A DNA stretch of 64,000 nt from NCBI GenBank assembly GCA_020849765.1, contig JADLAY010000034.1:62001-126000 (forward strand), given 5' to 3'. Source of the stretch: Anaerolineae bacterium. Lineage in GTDB: Bacteria > Chloroflexota > Anaerolineae > Aggregatilineales > Phototrophicaceae. Positions 18,615-27,298 of this stretch are shown here, piece after piece (the stretch's first letter is position 1; each line of letters opens with the position of its first letter). The position numbers and the translations under genes were made by a program. The notes beneath the pieces were generated by a model. The model was not told the origin of the DNA and ran no database searches. It saw nothing but the letters and a program-made list of their open reading frames with translations.

Positions 18615-20210
18615 TCAGGCCTGGTAGCGCAGCTGGCCGCCGACCCAAGTCTGGCTGACCGCGATCTCCGGCAGTTCGTCCGGCGGTGTCGCCAGCGGAT
18701 CGCGGCTGAGCACCGTCATATCCGCCCACTTGCCGGGCGACAGACTGCCCCGATTATCGGCGTCACCGCTGGCGATGGCGCCGCCCATCGTGTAGGCGTG
18801 CAGCGCCTCGAACGGCGAAATCGCCTGTTCCGGCGCCAGTGGGTTGCCGTCGGCATCCTTGCGATCCAGCGCCGCTTTCATGCCGAGCAGCGGGCTGTCG
18901 TCCGGCACGACCGGCGCATCCGAACTGAGGGCGACCGTCAGCCCGGCATCGATCATGGCGCGCACGGGGTAGCAGCGCGCATAGTAATCATCCGGCAGAT
19001 AGGTGCGGAAAGTCTTCCCCAGCGCATAGAGAAACACCGTCTGTGGGACGGCGATCACGCGCATCGCCCGGCAGCGCGCCAGATGCTGCGCACTCGGCAG
19101 TCCCAGGTGCTCGATGCGATGGCGCAGCAGCCCACGCTCAGGATGAACCGGCATCCGCTGGTGGAGCGTCTCGTAAGCGCCGATCACTTGATCGAGCGCC
19201 ACGTCGCCGATGGCGTGCGTGCCGATGCGGAAGCCTGCCGCGTGGGCCTCCCACATCAAGGCGGTCAATTCTTCCGTCTCGAAGCGCAGGACGCCCGTCT
19301 GGCCCGTCACCTTGTACGGCTGGCTGATGGCCGCGGTTGCGCCGCTCAGCCCGCCATCGGCGAAGAATTTGACGCAGTCGATGCGCAGCGTATCGCTGAC
19401 GTAGCGCTCTGGCAGCGGCAGCGTTTCGGTCCCGCCGTCGGGCCGCCGGATTGGCAGGCCGTTGATGCGCACACGCAGGTCACCCGCCGCTTCCAACTGG
19501 TGATACACGCGCAAATGAAACGGCGTCAGCAGCGGATCGGTCGCGCTGGTGATGCCGAGCGTAAGCTGGTGTTCCATCGCGGCGCGGATGGCATCCGCCA
19601 TGACGCGGTCGTCGTCGAGCGGGACCACGCGCGTGAGCAGCCCCTGCGCCGTCTCTTGCAACAAGCCGGTCGGCTCACCCTGCGCGTCGCGCACGATCGT
19701 CCCGCCCGGCGGATCGGGCGTTTCGCGCGTGATGCCCGCCAGCTCCAGCGCCCGGCTGTTGGCGACGATCATGTGCCCGCACGTGCGCGTCAGCGCAATC
19801 GGATGCACCGCGCTGGCCGCATCCAGATCCTGGCGCGTCAGATGGCGGCGTTCCGGCAGTTCAGCTTCGTTGTAGCCGCGCCCGACGAGCCAGGTTTCCG
19901 GCGCGGCGGACGTGGCACGCGCGCGGAACTTGCCGACGATAGTCGGAATATCCGGCGCGACGGCTTTGCGCGCATCGATCTGCACCGTCAACAGCAGCCC
20001 CAACTTCCAGACATGCACGTGCGCATCATTGAAGCCGGGGATCAGCGTCTGCCCACCCAGATCGATCCGCTGGGCACCGGGCGCGCGGGCGACCAGATCG
20101 TCGCGCGCACCAACGGCCGCGATACGACCATCATCGCCAACCAAGACCGCTTCCGGGTGTGGATAGGCCGAGTCGACGGAGTGAATGATGCCATTGAAGA
20201 AAAGCTGCAT
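18615..20210 (-). CDS. amidohydrolase (YtcJ-like, Amidohydro_3 type)
   Basis: A 531-residue metal-dependent hydrolase. LIPGFNDAHVHVWKLG carries the HxH metal motif near residue 70. IGTHAIGDVALDQV, HRIEHLGLPS and ALSSDAPVVPDDSP provide the further His and Asp ligands. The layout fits the YtcJ-like branch of the amidohydrolase superfamily, whose substrates are mostly unknown N-acyl or amide compounds. The start at 20210 follows AAGGCG and is the first after the preceding gene, whose stop is 24 bp upstream; longer versions would overlap that gene. Likely co-transcribed with the metallopeptidase. Confidence 0.82.
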   Translation of the reverse strand: MQLFFNGIIHSVDSAYPHPEAVLVGDDGRIAAVGARDDLVARAPGAQRIDLGGQTLIPGFNDAHVHVWKLGLLLTVQIDARKAVAPDIPTIVGKFRARATSAAPETWLVGRGYNEAELPERRHLTRQDLDAASAVHPIALTRTCGHMIVANSRALELAGITRETPDPPGGTIVRDAQGEPTGLLQETAQGLLTRVVPLDDDRVMADAIRAAMEHQLTLGITSATDPLLTPFHLRVYHQLEAAGDLRVRINGLPIRRPDGGTETLPLPERYVSDTLRIDCVKFFADGGLSGATAAISQPYKVTGQTGVLRFETEELTALMWEAHAAGFRIGTHAIGDVALDQVIGAYETLHQRMPVHPERGLLRHRIEHLGLPSAQHLARCRAMRVIAVPQTVFLYALGKTFRTYLPDDYYARCYPVRAMIDAGLTVALSSDAPVVPDDSPLLGMKAALDRKDADGNPLAPEQAISPFEALHAYTMGGAIASGDADNRGSLSPGKWADMTVLSRDPLATPPDELPEIAVSQTWVGGQLRYQA

Positions 20211-20233
20211 CGTGCGCCTTCTATGGTGTGTGA

Positions 20234-21235
20234 TTAGCAGTCGCTGACGCCGTACTTGAATCCATCCGAGAACGCCTCGTAGCGCTGGTCGCCGTTGCCG
20301 TGCGCCTGTTCGTCCCACCACTCGGTACCATACGGATCACCCGCATGGAACAAGGCATTGGCGCCCTCCTCGACGTCGCTGTCATCCAGGCGGATCTTCG
20401 TGCTGCGCTCGTTGGCGTAGTTCGTGTACGCCCCGGAGAAGCAATCGGCCTGCAGTTCGATCTGGATCGTGTAGTCGCCGTTGTTGAGCACGCCGAGCAG
20501 ATTCTGGATCGCGTGGCCCCACTCATGCGCGATGATGGTGACGACGGCGTAATCGCCGAACGTGCGCCACTGCTGATCCATGAACCATTCGGGATAATAC
20601 ATCGTGTGATCGATGTTGCAGTAGAACGGCCCGACTTCCTGCGGCGCGACGCCACAGCCCGTCGAGACACGCGAGCGATCAAAGAGCACAATCTGCGGCT
20701 CAGTGTACTGATAGCCGTAGTCTTTGAACGTGTTCATCCAGAAGTCGTTGATGTCCTCGGCAGCGATGTCGAAGATCTGCTGGAGCGTGGTCGGCACCAC
20801 ACCTTCCGTCTGATTCGTCCCCGAGGGCTGCGTATTGCCCACAGTCGACGGCACTCCCGGCGTCGGCGCCACCGCCTGCGTTTGATCGCCGTAGAGGTTG
20901 CCCAGATATTCCCATTCCAGGTTGTTCACGTCGGTCACGTTATCCGTGGGGGCGGCATAGACGTCGCCATTGGCCTCCGTGCGCAGCGCATACTTATCGA
21001 ACAGGCCATAACCCTCGGAAAGGCCCAGGCGCACGGTCTCATCCAGCACGGTCATGGCGCAATCGTCGAGCGAAAGGTAAAGTTCGCCACTCACACTGCC
21101 ATCGGCGTTGACGTAGCGGCACGATCCTGCATCGTCCTGCGCGCCCGCTAAGCGCACGTTCCCAATCGCCAACAGGGTGAGCGCGAGGGCAAAGACCGAC
21201 ATGATCCCGACAAGCCGCAAAAAGGCGTTTTTCAT
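20234..21235 (-). CDS. secreted neutral zinc metallopeptidase (YpfJ-like)
   Basis: A 333-residue exported protein. A signal peptide (about residues 1-32, ending LAGAQ) is followed by a unique region with QPSGTNQ-type linkers and then a zinc_peptidase-like domain. CGVAPQEVGPFYCNIDHTMY is the family start signature, IIAHEWGHAIQNLLG is the HExxH zinc site, and ELQADCFSGAYTNYA carries the third ligand region. The family is widespread and its substrate unknown. The N-terminal 150 residues, with FDKYALRTEANG, are longer than in YpfJ and may be a separate domain. Confidence 0.8.
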   Translation of the reverse strand: MKNAFLRLVGIMSVFALALTLLAIGNVRLAGAQDDAGSCRYVNADGSVSGELYLSLDDCAMTVLDETVRLGLSEGYGLFDKYALRTEANGDVYAAPTDNVTDVNNLEWEYLGNLYGDQTQAVAPTPGVPSTVGNTQPSGTNQTEGVVPTTLQQIFDIAAEDINDFWMNTFKDYGYQYTEPQIVLFDRSRVSTGCGVAPQEVGPFYCNIDHTMYYPEWFMDQQWRTFGDYAVVTIIAHEWGHAIQNLLGVLNNGDYTIQIELQADCFSGAYTNYANERSTKIRLDDSDVEEGANALFHAGDPYGTEWWDEQAHGNGDQRYEAFSDGFKYGVSDC

Positions 21236-21333
21236 GCCACGAGACTCCAGGCATTGATACCGATCATGATTGCTAAGCCTACATAGTTTACCAAAGCCGA
21301 AGATACCATTTCTATTCCCAGCCTGATTCTAGC

Positions 21334-21356
21334 TCTCCGCGGAGATGAGGTATGAT
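21334..21356 (+). promoter_or_regulatory. -10 element with adjacent 12-bp palindrome
   Basis: The perfect palindrome TCTCCGCGGAGA (21334-21345) is followed five bases later by TATGAT (21351-21356), a good -10 for the J-domain gene. The palindrome covers the spacer, so a bound protein would block transcription. Confidence 0.4.
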
Positions 21357-21388
21357 TGCAGCGCCGCCCGACAGTGCAGGAGACCCTG

Positions 21389-22126
21389 ATGGGTTCATAT
21401 CGTTATGAAACGGCCTACGCCAGCGCGTATGCGGTCAACGGGCTGATCGATCACGGTGCGCTCGATCGCATGTTGCACAATGGCGGCGACATCGTGCTGT
21501 TTGCTACGCCGCAGGGTCAGCGCGTCAGCCTGCATTTCATTGAGAGCGCCCTCCCCGTCTACGAGATCCGCAAGACGCTGGAGGAGAACGGCGCCAAAGG
21601 CATCTACACGCTGTTCCTGCTCTGGAGCGACATGATGCTGCCCCAGGATGGGCAGGTCTACCGGGCGGACGACTGGATGGAGGCGCTTTATACGCTCTAC
21701 CAGGGCAGCATCTACGCCTACGATCAGGTCGATACGGAGAGCTTTCTGTTTCCGGTCTATTTCCGCGGCGAGTCGCAGCTGCGCCGGATCGAATACGGCA
21801 CGACGATCCGCTTCGCGCAGTTGACCTGCCGCGAAGTGCGCACGTACCTGCCCGGCCTGAACGGCGCGTGGCGTGTGGCTGATTTCGGCGGCGTTCATGG
21901 CAAGGCCCACGATCCGCAAGCGAACGCGGTATTTTCGGCAGCCCTGAGCGAGCACTACGTCATCCTTGGCGTAACGCCGGAGGATGACCGCGACACGATC
22001 AAGCGCGCCTACCGGCTGCTCGCGCGCCGTTATCATCCCGATCTCAACAACTCACCAGAAGCCCACGAGCAAATGCAGCGCGTGAACGAGGCTTACCAGG
22101 CCATACTCGGCGCACGACAAGATTAA
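21389..22126 (+). CDS. J-domain protein with unknown N-terminal domain
   Basis: A 245-residue protein. The C-terminal 60 residues are a J-domain: SEHYVILGVTPEDDRDTIKR, then AYRLLARRYHPDLN with the essential HPD, then a helix ending at the C-terminus. The first 180 residues form a domain I do not recognise, rich in aromatics (YRYETAYASAYAVNG, TLFLLWSDMM) and probably alpha/beta. J-domain at the C-terminus with a private N-terminal domain suggests a specialised DnaK partner that delivers one client. AGGAG precedes the chosen ATG; a TTG 33 bases upstream is unlikely. Confidence 0.75.
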   Translation: MGSYRYETAYASAYAVNGLIDHGALDRMLHNGGDIVLFATPQGQRVSLHFIESALPVYEIRKTLEENGAKGIYTLFLLWSDMMLPQDGQVYRADDWMEALYTLYQGSIYAYDQVDTESFLFPVYFRGESQLRRIEYGTTIRFAQLTCREVRTYLPGLNGAWRVADFGGVHGKAHDPQANAVFSAALSEHYVILGVTPEDDRDTIKRAYRLLARRYHPDLNNSPEAHEQMQRVNEAYQAILGARQD

Positions 22127-22155
22127 TCTATCGTATTGGATGGAGGTGGAGGCAT

Positions 22156-22866
22156 ATGGCAGGCGAGTTCAGCAATCAGGTTGTGCTCATCACGGGCGCA
22201 AGTGGCAATCTGGGTCAGGCCGTCACCAAACGTTTTGCGGATGGGGGCGCCAAACTCGTGCTGATCGATCACAATGAGAAGCGGCTGCCCGAACTGCAAG
22301 CACAATATCCCGAATCGCTACCGCTGGCCGTCGACGTGACCAATGCCGAGGCCGTCGACGCGATGGTGCGCCAGGCCGAGGAGAAATTCGGCCAGATCCA
22401 TGTGCTCGCGCACACCGTCGGTGGTTTCGCCGCCGGCTATCCCGTCCACGAGACGCCGCAGGACTTGTGGGATCGCATGTACAACCTCAACGTGCGCCCG
22501 GTCTATCTCGTCGGCGGGCGCGTCGCACAGCACATGCTCGAACAGGCTATTGGCGGCAAGATCATCTTTGTGCTGGCCCGCTCAGGGCTGTCCGGTGGCG
22601 CGCGTTCTGCCGCCTACACGGCGAGCAAGGCCGCCGCGCAGCGCATCATGCAGAGCATGGCGGCGGAACTCAAAGAGCGCGGCATCAACGTCAACGGCGT
22701 CATGCCGAGCACGATCGACACGCCGCCCAATCGCGAATCCATGCCCAATGCCGATTTCAGCAAGTGGGTCACGCCGGAAGAACTGGCCGATGCCATCGCC
22801 TTCCTGGCCTCAGAAGCGGGCAATGGGTTGTACGGCGCCAGTCTGGAAGTTTACGGGCGCGCCTGA
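22156..22866 (+). CDS. short-chain dehydrogenase/reductase
   Basis: A 236-residue classical SDR. TGASGNLGQAV is the cofactor loop, LIDHNEKR after beta-2 hints at NAD preference, HTVGGF sits in the NNAG position, and the catalytic Ser (ARSGLSGG) with YTASKAA gives the YxxxK motif. MPSTIDTPPNRESMP and the C-terminal LASEAGNGLYGASLEVYG are standard. GGAGGTGGAGG before the ATG is a very strong ribosome site. It follows the J-domain gene by 29 bp on the same strand. Substrate unknown. Confidence 0.85.
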   Translation: MAGEFSNQVVLITGASGNLGQAVTKRFADGGAKLVLIDHNEKRLPELQAQYPESLPLAVDVTNAEAVDAMVRQAEEKFGQIHVLAHTVGGFAAGYPVHETPQDLWDRMYNLNVRPVYLVGGRVAQHMLEQAIGGKIIFVLARSGLSGGARSAAYTASKAAAQRIMQSMAAELKERGINVNGVMPSTIDTPPNRESMPNADFSKWVTPEELADAIAFLASEAGNGLYGASLEVYGRA

Positions 22867-22926
22867 GCGTTCGTACCAAAAACGGAGGCAAACCGCTGCT
22901 TAATCGTCAAGCGTCCACGGCACGAG

Positions 22927-22961
22927 TAGCCTATCCTGCACAGGTTGGAGGATAGGCTATG
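22927..22961 (+). promoter_or_regulatory. hairpin covering ribosome site and start codon of VanZ gene
   Basis: A perfect 11-bp inverted repeat TAGCCTATCCT (22927-22937) / AGGATAGGCTA (22949-22959) with an 11-base loop. The last base of the stem is the A of the VanZ ATG. The ribosome site TTGGAGG is split between loop and stem, so folding would hide it. This looks like a translational switch. Confidence 0.5.
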
Positions 22962-23390
22962 ACATCACAGCTGCACCAAGAACACTCACAGGAAAGCAGT
23001 TTCCTGGCCCTCTACTGGCGCTATTTCCCGGCGCTGCTCTATACCGTCTTTGTCACCATCCTGCTGCTTCAGCCGAGCAACCAGCCGCTGATCGGCCCAC
23101 CGGCGCCGCCCGGACCGCCCAGCTTCCGCCGAGAAGTCTTCCTCACCATCGGCCATCTGTGCGTCTTTTCCGGGTTGCTGACCTGCTGGTGGTGGGCGCT
23201 GCTCCCGACTCACACATTCGAGCGCGCGCTGCGGACATCCGTGGTCGCCTGCATCGTCTTCGGCATCGTCAGCGAACTGCTGCAAACCTTTTCGGTTTAC
23301 CGCAGCGTGTCGGTCATCGACGCGAGCGCGAATATCGGCGCGGTGCTGCTGACGGCCTGGGCGATCAACGTGTATAGGAGCCGTCGTTGA
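22959..23390 (+). CDS. VanZ family membrane protein
   Basis: A 143-residue membrane protein with four hydrophobic segments. The C-terminal SELLQTFSVYRSVSVIDASANIGAV-like region (about residues 105-130) contains the conserved E-Q-x-D-x-x-N pattern of VanZ-like proteins. Length and topology fit. VanZ homologues are linked to teicoplanin resistance in enterococci, but most in other phyla have no known role. The start is embedded in a hairpin (see that entry). The 3' end overlaps the convergent nuclease gene by 26 bp. Confidence 0.75.
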   Translation: MTSQLHQEHSQESSFLALYWRYFPALLYTVFVTILLLQPSNQPLIGPPAPPGPPSFRREVFLTIGHLCVFSGLLTCWWWALLPTHTFERALRTSVVACIVFGIVSELLQTFSVYRSVSVIDASANIGAVLLTAWAINVYRSRR

Positions 23391-23892
23391 AGATGCCGGT
23401 CGGTTGGCAGCCGCGCTGGTACTGGGCGGCTTCCTGCTCCAGACGGGTGAAGTAATCGGCGAAGCGCGTGTCAGGCGGGTATTGAACCGCTTCGGCAAAG
23501 CCCTGCAAAACGAGCTGCTCGTTGACGAAGACGTTGTCGACGTAGATGTAACGCAGCAAGCGCCCGTACTGGTCGGTGTTGCTCTGATCTTTCACGAGCG
23601 TGACTGTGCGCCCGGAAACAAGCGAGGCGTTGGCATCGGTCGCTTCTCGATAACAGACTTCGTCGCGCTCCGGCGTGTTGATGCCGATGTAGCGCACACG
23701 GTAGGTGGTTGTCCCGATGCGCACGTCGATGGTGTCGCCGTCGATCACGTCGGTGACGAGCGCCTGCTCACCCGGGACGTTGGCGCCGGGTGGCTGCTCG
23801 GTGTAGAGCGAACCTGGCGTCGGCGGTGTGAAACCGACCGCGCAGGCGATCAAGGGCAGTGACAGCAGCGCCAGGATCAGGATACGTCGCAT
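23365..23892 (-). CDS. thermonuclease-family lipoprotein
   Basis: A 175-residue staphylococcal nuclease homologue with a lipobox (LPLIAC, Cys at about residue 17), so it is exported and lipid-anchored. DVIDGDTIDVRIG is the calcium-binding strand. YRVRYIGINTPE carries the catalytic Arg and Glu, and QYGRLLRYIYVD the second Arg. The aspartate of the SNase TPE loop is Asn here, a change seen in various homologues. The ATG at 23892 is chosen because it gives a correct signal peptide. Likely role: extracellular nucleic-acid breakdown. The two C-terminal Cys pairs may form a disulfide. Confidence 0.85.
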   Translation of the reverse strand: MRRILILALLSLPLIACAVGFTPPTPGSLYTEQPPGANVPGEQALVTDVIDGDTIDVRIGTTTYRVRYIGINTPERDEVCYREATDANASLVSGRTVTLVKDQSNTDQYGRLLRYIYVDNVFVNEQLVLQGFAEAVQYPPDTRFADYFTRLEQEAAQYQRGCQPTGIFNDGSYTR

Positions 23893-23933
23893 AATCAATT
23901 CGCCTTCAAACGGGTGTGCGCACCCGGCCACAG

Positions 23934-26180
23934 TTATCCGTCTAGTGTACGCAGATAATTGACAATGTCCCAGCGCTGTGTATCGGTCAAGTCCGCGCAC
24001 GGCGGCAGGCTGCGCCAGCCATCCTGCGTGAAGGCGAACAATTCCTCGTCGCGCAGTCGGATCAGCCGTTCCGCCAGTTCACTCAGATCGCGATTGTCCG
24101 GCGACCAGCTGCATGCGGAATCGATCAGCGATTCGCCGCGCACGAGTGAATCGGCATCCGGCAGCACCGTGTTGACGATCTGCGGCAGCGGATACAGGGC
24201 CGCTTCCGCCTGCCGATTCGAAAGCTCGGCCAGCCAGACGGACAGAATAAGGAAGGCGATCAAGCCAACCACGGCCAGCACGCTCACGAGCAGGCTGATC
24301 GGTCGCGGATTCAGCCAGCGGACAAAGCGCCGCATTGATGGATACAGCGCAAAGCCAATCGCGCCGAGCACGGCCAGCAAAGCCACGACGTTGAGCACAT
24401 TGGGGTCGCGTGAGGTGATCACCGCCGCATCCTCGCGGATCGAGACCGGGAAGGCGGCGCGAGCCCTGGTCTGCCCATCAGAGACGTCGACGAGCGCCTG
24501 CCAGTCGCCCGTCTGGCTGACATCCGCTCCCGCGGCGACATACAACCCGTCACCGGCATCCTCCGCCACATGCTGATCGCCGCGCCGTGCCAGCGTCGGA
24601 TTGACCAGCTCGACCTGCACATCCACCTGGTTGACCGGCTGCCCATCGCGCGAGACCTGCACGTCATAGGTGTTGGTGCCAGGACCGCCCGGCGTGATCG
24701 CGGTCGTGATCACGTAGTGGCCGACCGTCTCCGTGCCGCCGGGCGCCTCAGTCTGAGGCGGCAGCGTCGGCTGCGGCACGGGCGTCGCCGCCAGCCAGGC
24801 CGCCGCGAGGATCACGGCCACGGCCACCACGCCTTCCAGGCGCAGGGTCGGCATAAAAGCCTGCACGCGAGCCATCAGTGCCGACCAACGGGCGTAGCGC
24901 TGCGGACGTAGAGCGACGTGATGCGCCGCGCCGATCCCCACCAGAGCGGCGACCAGCACGATCTTGAACAGCAGTGCACCGCCGTAGGTCGTCGTCACAT
25001 CGTTCGTTTCGGTGAACCAGTTCGTGGCGCTGTAGATGCCGGTCGCGACCACGACCAGCATGGCGGCGATGGCGACGCGCGAGTAACGGTGCAGCACGGC
25101 CAGCAGGGCTTGCCGCCGCGCCTCATCGGCATAGGGTCTGAGCGCGACCGGCAAGACGAGCACGACGCTGACGAGACCGCCCGCCCAGATACCGACCGCC
25201 GCGCCATGCAGCCAATCGACGAAGATCGCCAGCCACGGCAGCACGAGCGAGCCTGCACTGTGCGCGGCGATATTCCAGGTGAACAGCACCAGCGGCGCAG
25301 CCCAGGCGGCAGCGCTCCAGAAGGGACGCACGAGCGCCGGTTGTTCACGCCGGAAATAGAGCGACGCGCCAAGCAGCCCGGCGATCAGCACGAGCAGGAA
25401 CATGCGCGCATTCCAGGTATCGCCGAAGCGCGTACCGATGCGCACAACACTCCACAACCCTTCACCGATGACGCGGCCCGCATCGACACCGAACAGCACC
25501 ATCGTCTGCTGCACGAGCGCGATCACGTTGGCGACCAACGCCAGCGCCAGACTCGCAAACGCCAACAGATAGAGACGGTTCATCACGCGCGGCGGCAGCC
25601 TGCCCGCCGGATGCGAATCGCTGCCCCAGGCGGGTACGAGCACGAGCACATACAGCCAGAAGACGCCCATCAAGACCATGGTCGAGGTCAGCATCAACGC
25701 GCGCCAGACAACCTCTAACGAGACGGCCTCGTTGCTTGACGAAACGCCGCCGACTCCGGCGACCGTCTCGCCGACGAAGAACGTGCGGCTCTCGAAGATC
25801 ACGTGGCCGTCACTGGCGAAGGCCAAGCGCAGATCGACGATGTAGGCGCCGTCCGGCAGATCGCTCGGCAGACGCGCGGTCATCAGTTTGTCGTCGTTTT
25901 CGGAGACGCCACCTTCAGCTACCGCCGTCCCGGACGTATCGCGCACGGTGATCGTGCTGAAATCGGGTTCGAGCGCTTCGCTGAACCAATACTGCACGCG
26001 CGCGGGCGAGCGTTCCAGCACGGAGCGATCTTCAGGGATGGCGCGGATGAGGTAGCCGTGTGCCCCGACGAGCGGCGGCAGCGCGAATACGATCAGGATG
26101 AGGAGCAGACCTGCCAGTGAGCGAAAGCGGCTATTCCAGACGGAATCGATCAGCGGCATCGGGCGGCGTCGCAGGGTCAT
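23934..26180 (-). CDS. CopC-CopD fusion with extra C-terminal domains
   Basis: A 748-residue envelope protein. A signal segment ends at LVGAHG, leaving a histidine at or near the mature N-terminus as in copper-binding CopC; PEDRSVLERSPARVQYWFSE is the CopC fold. A CopD-like membrane part follows (about eight helices, roughly residues 145-470, with FVDWLHGAAVGIWAGGLV). A beta-rich FixH/YtkA-like segment (about 490-590) comes next, then two more helices and a C-terminal cytochrome-c-like tail ending CADLTDTQRWDIVNYLRTLDG-like sequence. The tail has no CxxCH, so heme binding is not expected. Start is uncertain: ATGs at 26198, 26180 and 26159 are possible and all overlap the upstream gene. Confidence 0.8.
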   Translation of the reverse strand: MTLRRRPMPLIDSVWNSRFRSLAGLLLILIVFALPPLVGAHGYLIRAIPEDRSVLERSPARVQYWFSEALEPDFSTITVRDTSGTAVAEGGVSENDDKLMTARLPSDLPDGAYIVDLRLAFASDGHVIFESRTFFVGETVAGVGGVSSSNEAVSLEVVWRALMLTSTMVLMGVFWLYVLVLVPAWGSDSHPAGRLPPRVMNRLYLLAFASLALALVANVIALVQQTMVLFGVDAGRVIGEGLWSVVRIGTRFGDTWNARMFLLVLIAGLLGASLYFRREQPALVRPFWSAAAWAAPLVLFTWNIAAHSAGSLVLPWLAIFVDWLHGAAVGIWAGGLVSVVLVLPVALRPYADEARRQALLAVLHRYSRVAIAAMLVVVATGIYSATNWFTETNDVTTTYGGALLFKIVLVAALVGIGAAHHVALRPQRYARWSALMARVQAFMPTLRLEGVVAVAVILAAAWLAATPVPQPTLPPQTEAPGGTETVGHYVITTAITPGGPGTNTYDVQVSRDGQPVNQVDVQVELVNPTLARRGDQHVAEDAGDGLYVAAGADVSQTGDWQALVDVSDGQTRARAAFPVSIREDAAVITSRDPNVLNVVALLAVLGAIGFALYPSMRRFVRWLNPRPISLLVSVLAVVGLIAFLILSVWLAELSNRQAEAALYPLPQIVNTVLPDADSLVRGESLIDSACSWSPDNRDLSELAERLIRLRDEELFAFTQDGWRSLPPCADLTDTQRWDIVNYLRTLDG

Positions 26181-26352
26181 GAGGCGCGATCTTTGCATTC
26201 AGTTCGTCAAGAGTCTCGGAAGATGCGTTGCGGCTTCGCCACCAGCTAAAGATCATGATGGCCACAAAGACGATGCCGACGCCGACGAAGATCAGTTCGT
26301 CGAAGCTTCCAAGCGCGCCATGCGCAATGACGAACGGCATTTGCGTGGTCAT
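26131..26352 (-). CDS. small membrane protein upstream of CopCD
   Basis: A 73-residue protein with one strong hydrophobic helix (LIFVGVGIVFVAIMIFSWW, about residues 20-38), followed by a polar, Asp/Pro-rich tail. GGGAGA lies well before the ATG. It overlaps the CopC-CopD start by 29-68 bp depending on the start used, so the two genes are translated together. It may be a small partner of the copper protein. I recognise no family. Confidence 0.6.
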   Translation of the reverse strand: MTTQMPFVIAHGALGSFDELIFVGVGIVFVAIMIFSWWRSRNASSETLDELNAKIAPHDPATPPDAADRFRLE

Positions 26353-26422
26353 GATTCTCCCAACATGTCAGAGTATCCTGCGACTCTACACCCATCCGTC
26401 CGTTTTTTCACGAGTCACCAAC

Positions 26423-26447
26423 AAAAAAGGCGCCTGACCGCGCCTTT
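26423..26447 (-). terminator. terminator after the low-GC small-gene cluster
   Basis: Perfect 8-bp stem AAAGGCGC (26426-26433) with GCGCCTTT (26440-26447). On the minus strand the stem runs into a T-tract (26423-26428). It lies about 140 bases after the last gene of that cluster. Confidence 0.6.
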
Positions 26448-26584
26448 GAACTTGACCTATGTAATTCCTACAGATATCGAAGAGTCTGGATTCTGCGATG
26501 GCGACGTTTCATCAACTTCTGTACAGGAGCTATTTAAGCCACCGGGATATCCCGCGAAGAACGATGTTTCGCTCCTGTGGATGA

Positions 26585-26956
26585 TCAGACTTGCTCACGG
26601 CGCAAGTAGGCCTCGCGCATTTGCTGAGCCACTTTCATATCCACGCATACCTGAATGCCAAAGGCGCTTGCTTTGATCGCATCATGCTCCTGGGCGGAGA
26701 CCTGATCGATGATGACCACTCTGCCGCGAGCATTTTTAAGGTCATGATAGACTTTGACAATCTCATCCGTGATCAGTAATTCATTGCCAATGTCCAATGG
26801 TGGCCCTGAATGGACTTCCAGGGCACCTTCTTTTTCAGCGGTTGGGGACTGAGGATGATCTTTATCTCGTAGGGCGACCCTGAGCACTTGCTGAAATGAC
26901 ACAAGCTTCTGCATCAGGTTTTCCAGGAGTTTGCTCAATTGTGTTTGATCAGCCAT
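26585..26956 (-). CDS. hypothetical protein
   Basis: A 123-residue soluble protein of unknown family. An N-terminal helix (TQLSKLLENLMQKLVSFQQ) looks coiled-coil-like. A middle Pro/Glu/Ser stretch is probably flexible, and a C-terminal alpha/beta part has GRVVIIDQVSAQEHDAIKAS. GGAGAG before the ATG supports the start. It is the last of three unknown genes on the minus strand and precedes a terminator. Base composition is clearly lower in GC than neighbouring genes, which hints at recent acquisition. Confidence 0.55.
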   Translation of the reverse strand: MADQTQLSKLLENLMQKLVSFQQVLRVALRDKDHPQSPTAEKEGALEVHSGPPLDIGNELLITDEIVKVYHDLKNARGRVVIIDQVSAQEHDAIKASAFGIQVCVDMKVAQQMREAYLRREQV

Positions 26957-27016
26957 TGCTATTCTCTCCACTACAAGGCCATCGCCATCAGCCCGCAACT
27001 TGCTCCGACCGGTTCG

Positions 27017-27298
27017 TCAGGCAGCTTTCGCGACCAGACGCACGGATTTGTAATTGACGACATCAGGATGCAGCTTCTGCCAGGCACTTATTTCGGCTTT
27101 GTAGAGTGCGGCGGCTGTTTGGCACAGCGGGACGTAAGGCGCATCGCCGGTCGCGCCCAGAATTTGATGCATACTGCCACACAGGGGGCAGCATCGCAGC
27201 CAATGTACTTGACCGACAATTTCAACCGCTGCCTGAGGTAACCCATCCTGGAGAGTCAGCTTGAAAGCCTTCTGCATGTGAGGTGCCGAGATCGCCAT
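27017..27298 (-). CDS. hypothetical protein with CxxC knuckle
   Basis: A 93-residue protein. LRCCPLCGSMHQI has a CPLC pair that looks like one half of a zinc knuckle, with a further Cys at VPLCQTA, so a metal site is possible but incomplete. The rest is helical. The ATG at 27298 follows AAAGGAATG. It lies 60 bp before the next unknown gene on the same strand. Not recognised; could be a small DNA- or protein-binding adaptor. Confidence 0.55.
   Translation of the reverse strand: MAISAPHMQKAFKLTLQDGLPQAAVEIVGQVHWLRCCPLCGSMHQILGATGDAPYVPLCQTAAALYKAEISAWQKLHPDVVNYKSVRLVAKAA

Noticed and set aside
18591..20237. Long open frame on the plus strand, 548 codons
   Set aside because: It lies opposite the amidohydrolase gene, which has all family motifs. 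The plus-strand product is Arg/Gln/His-rich without domains, typical of an antisense frame in high-GC DNA.
23365..23892. Thermonuclease as a degenerate, inactive copy
   Set aside because: The loop Asp is Asn, but both catalytic Arg and the Glu are kept and this change occurs in other homologues.
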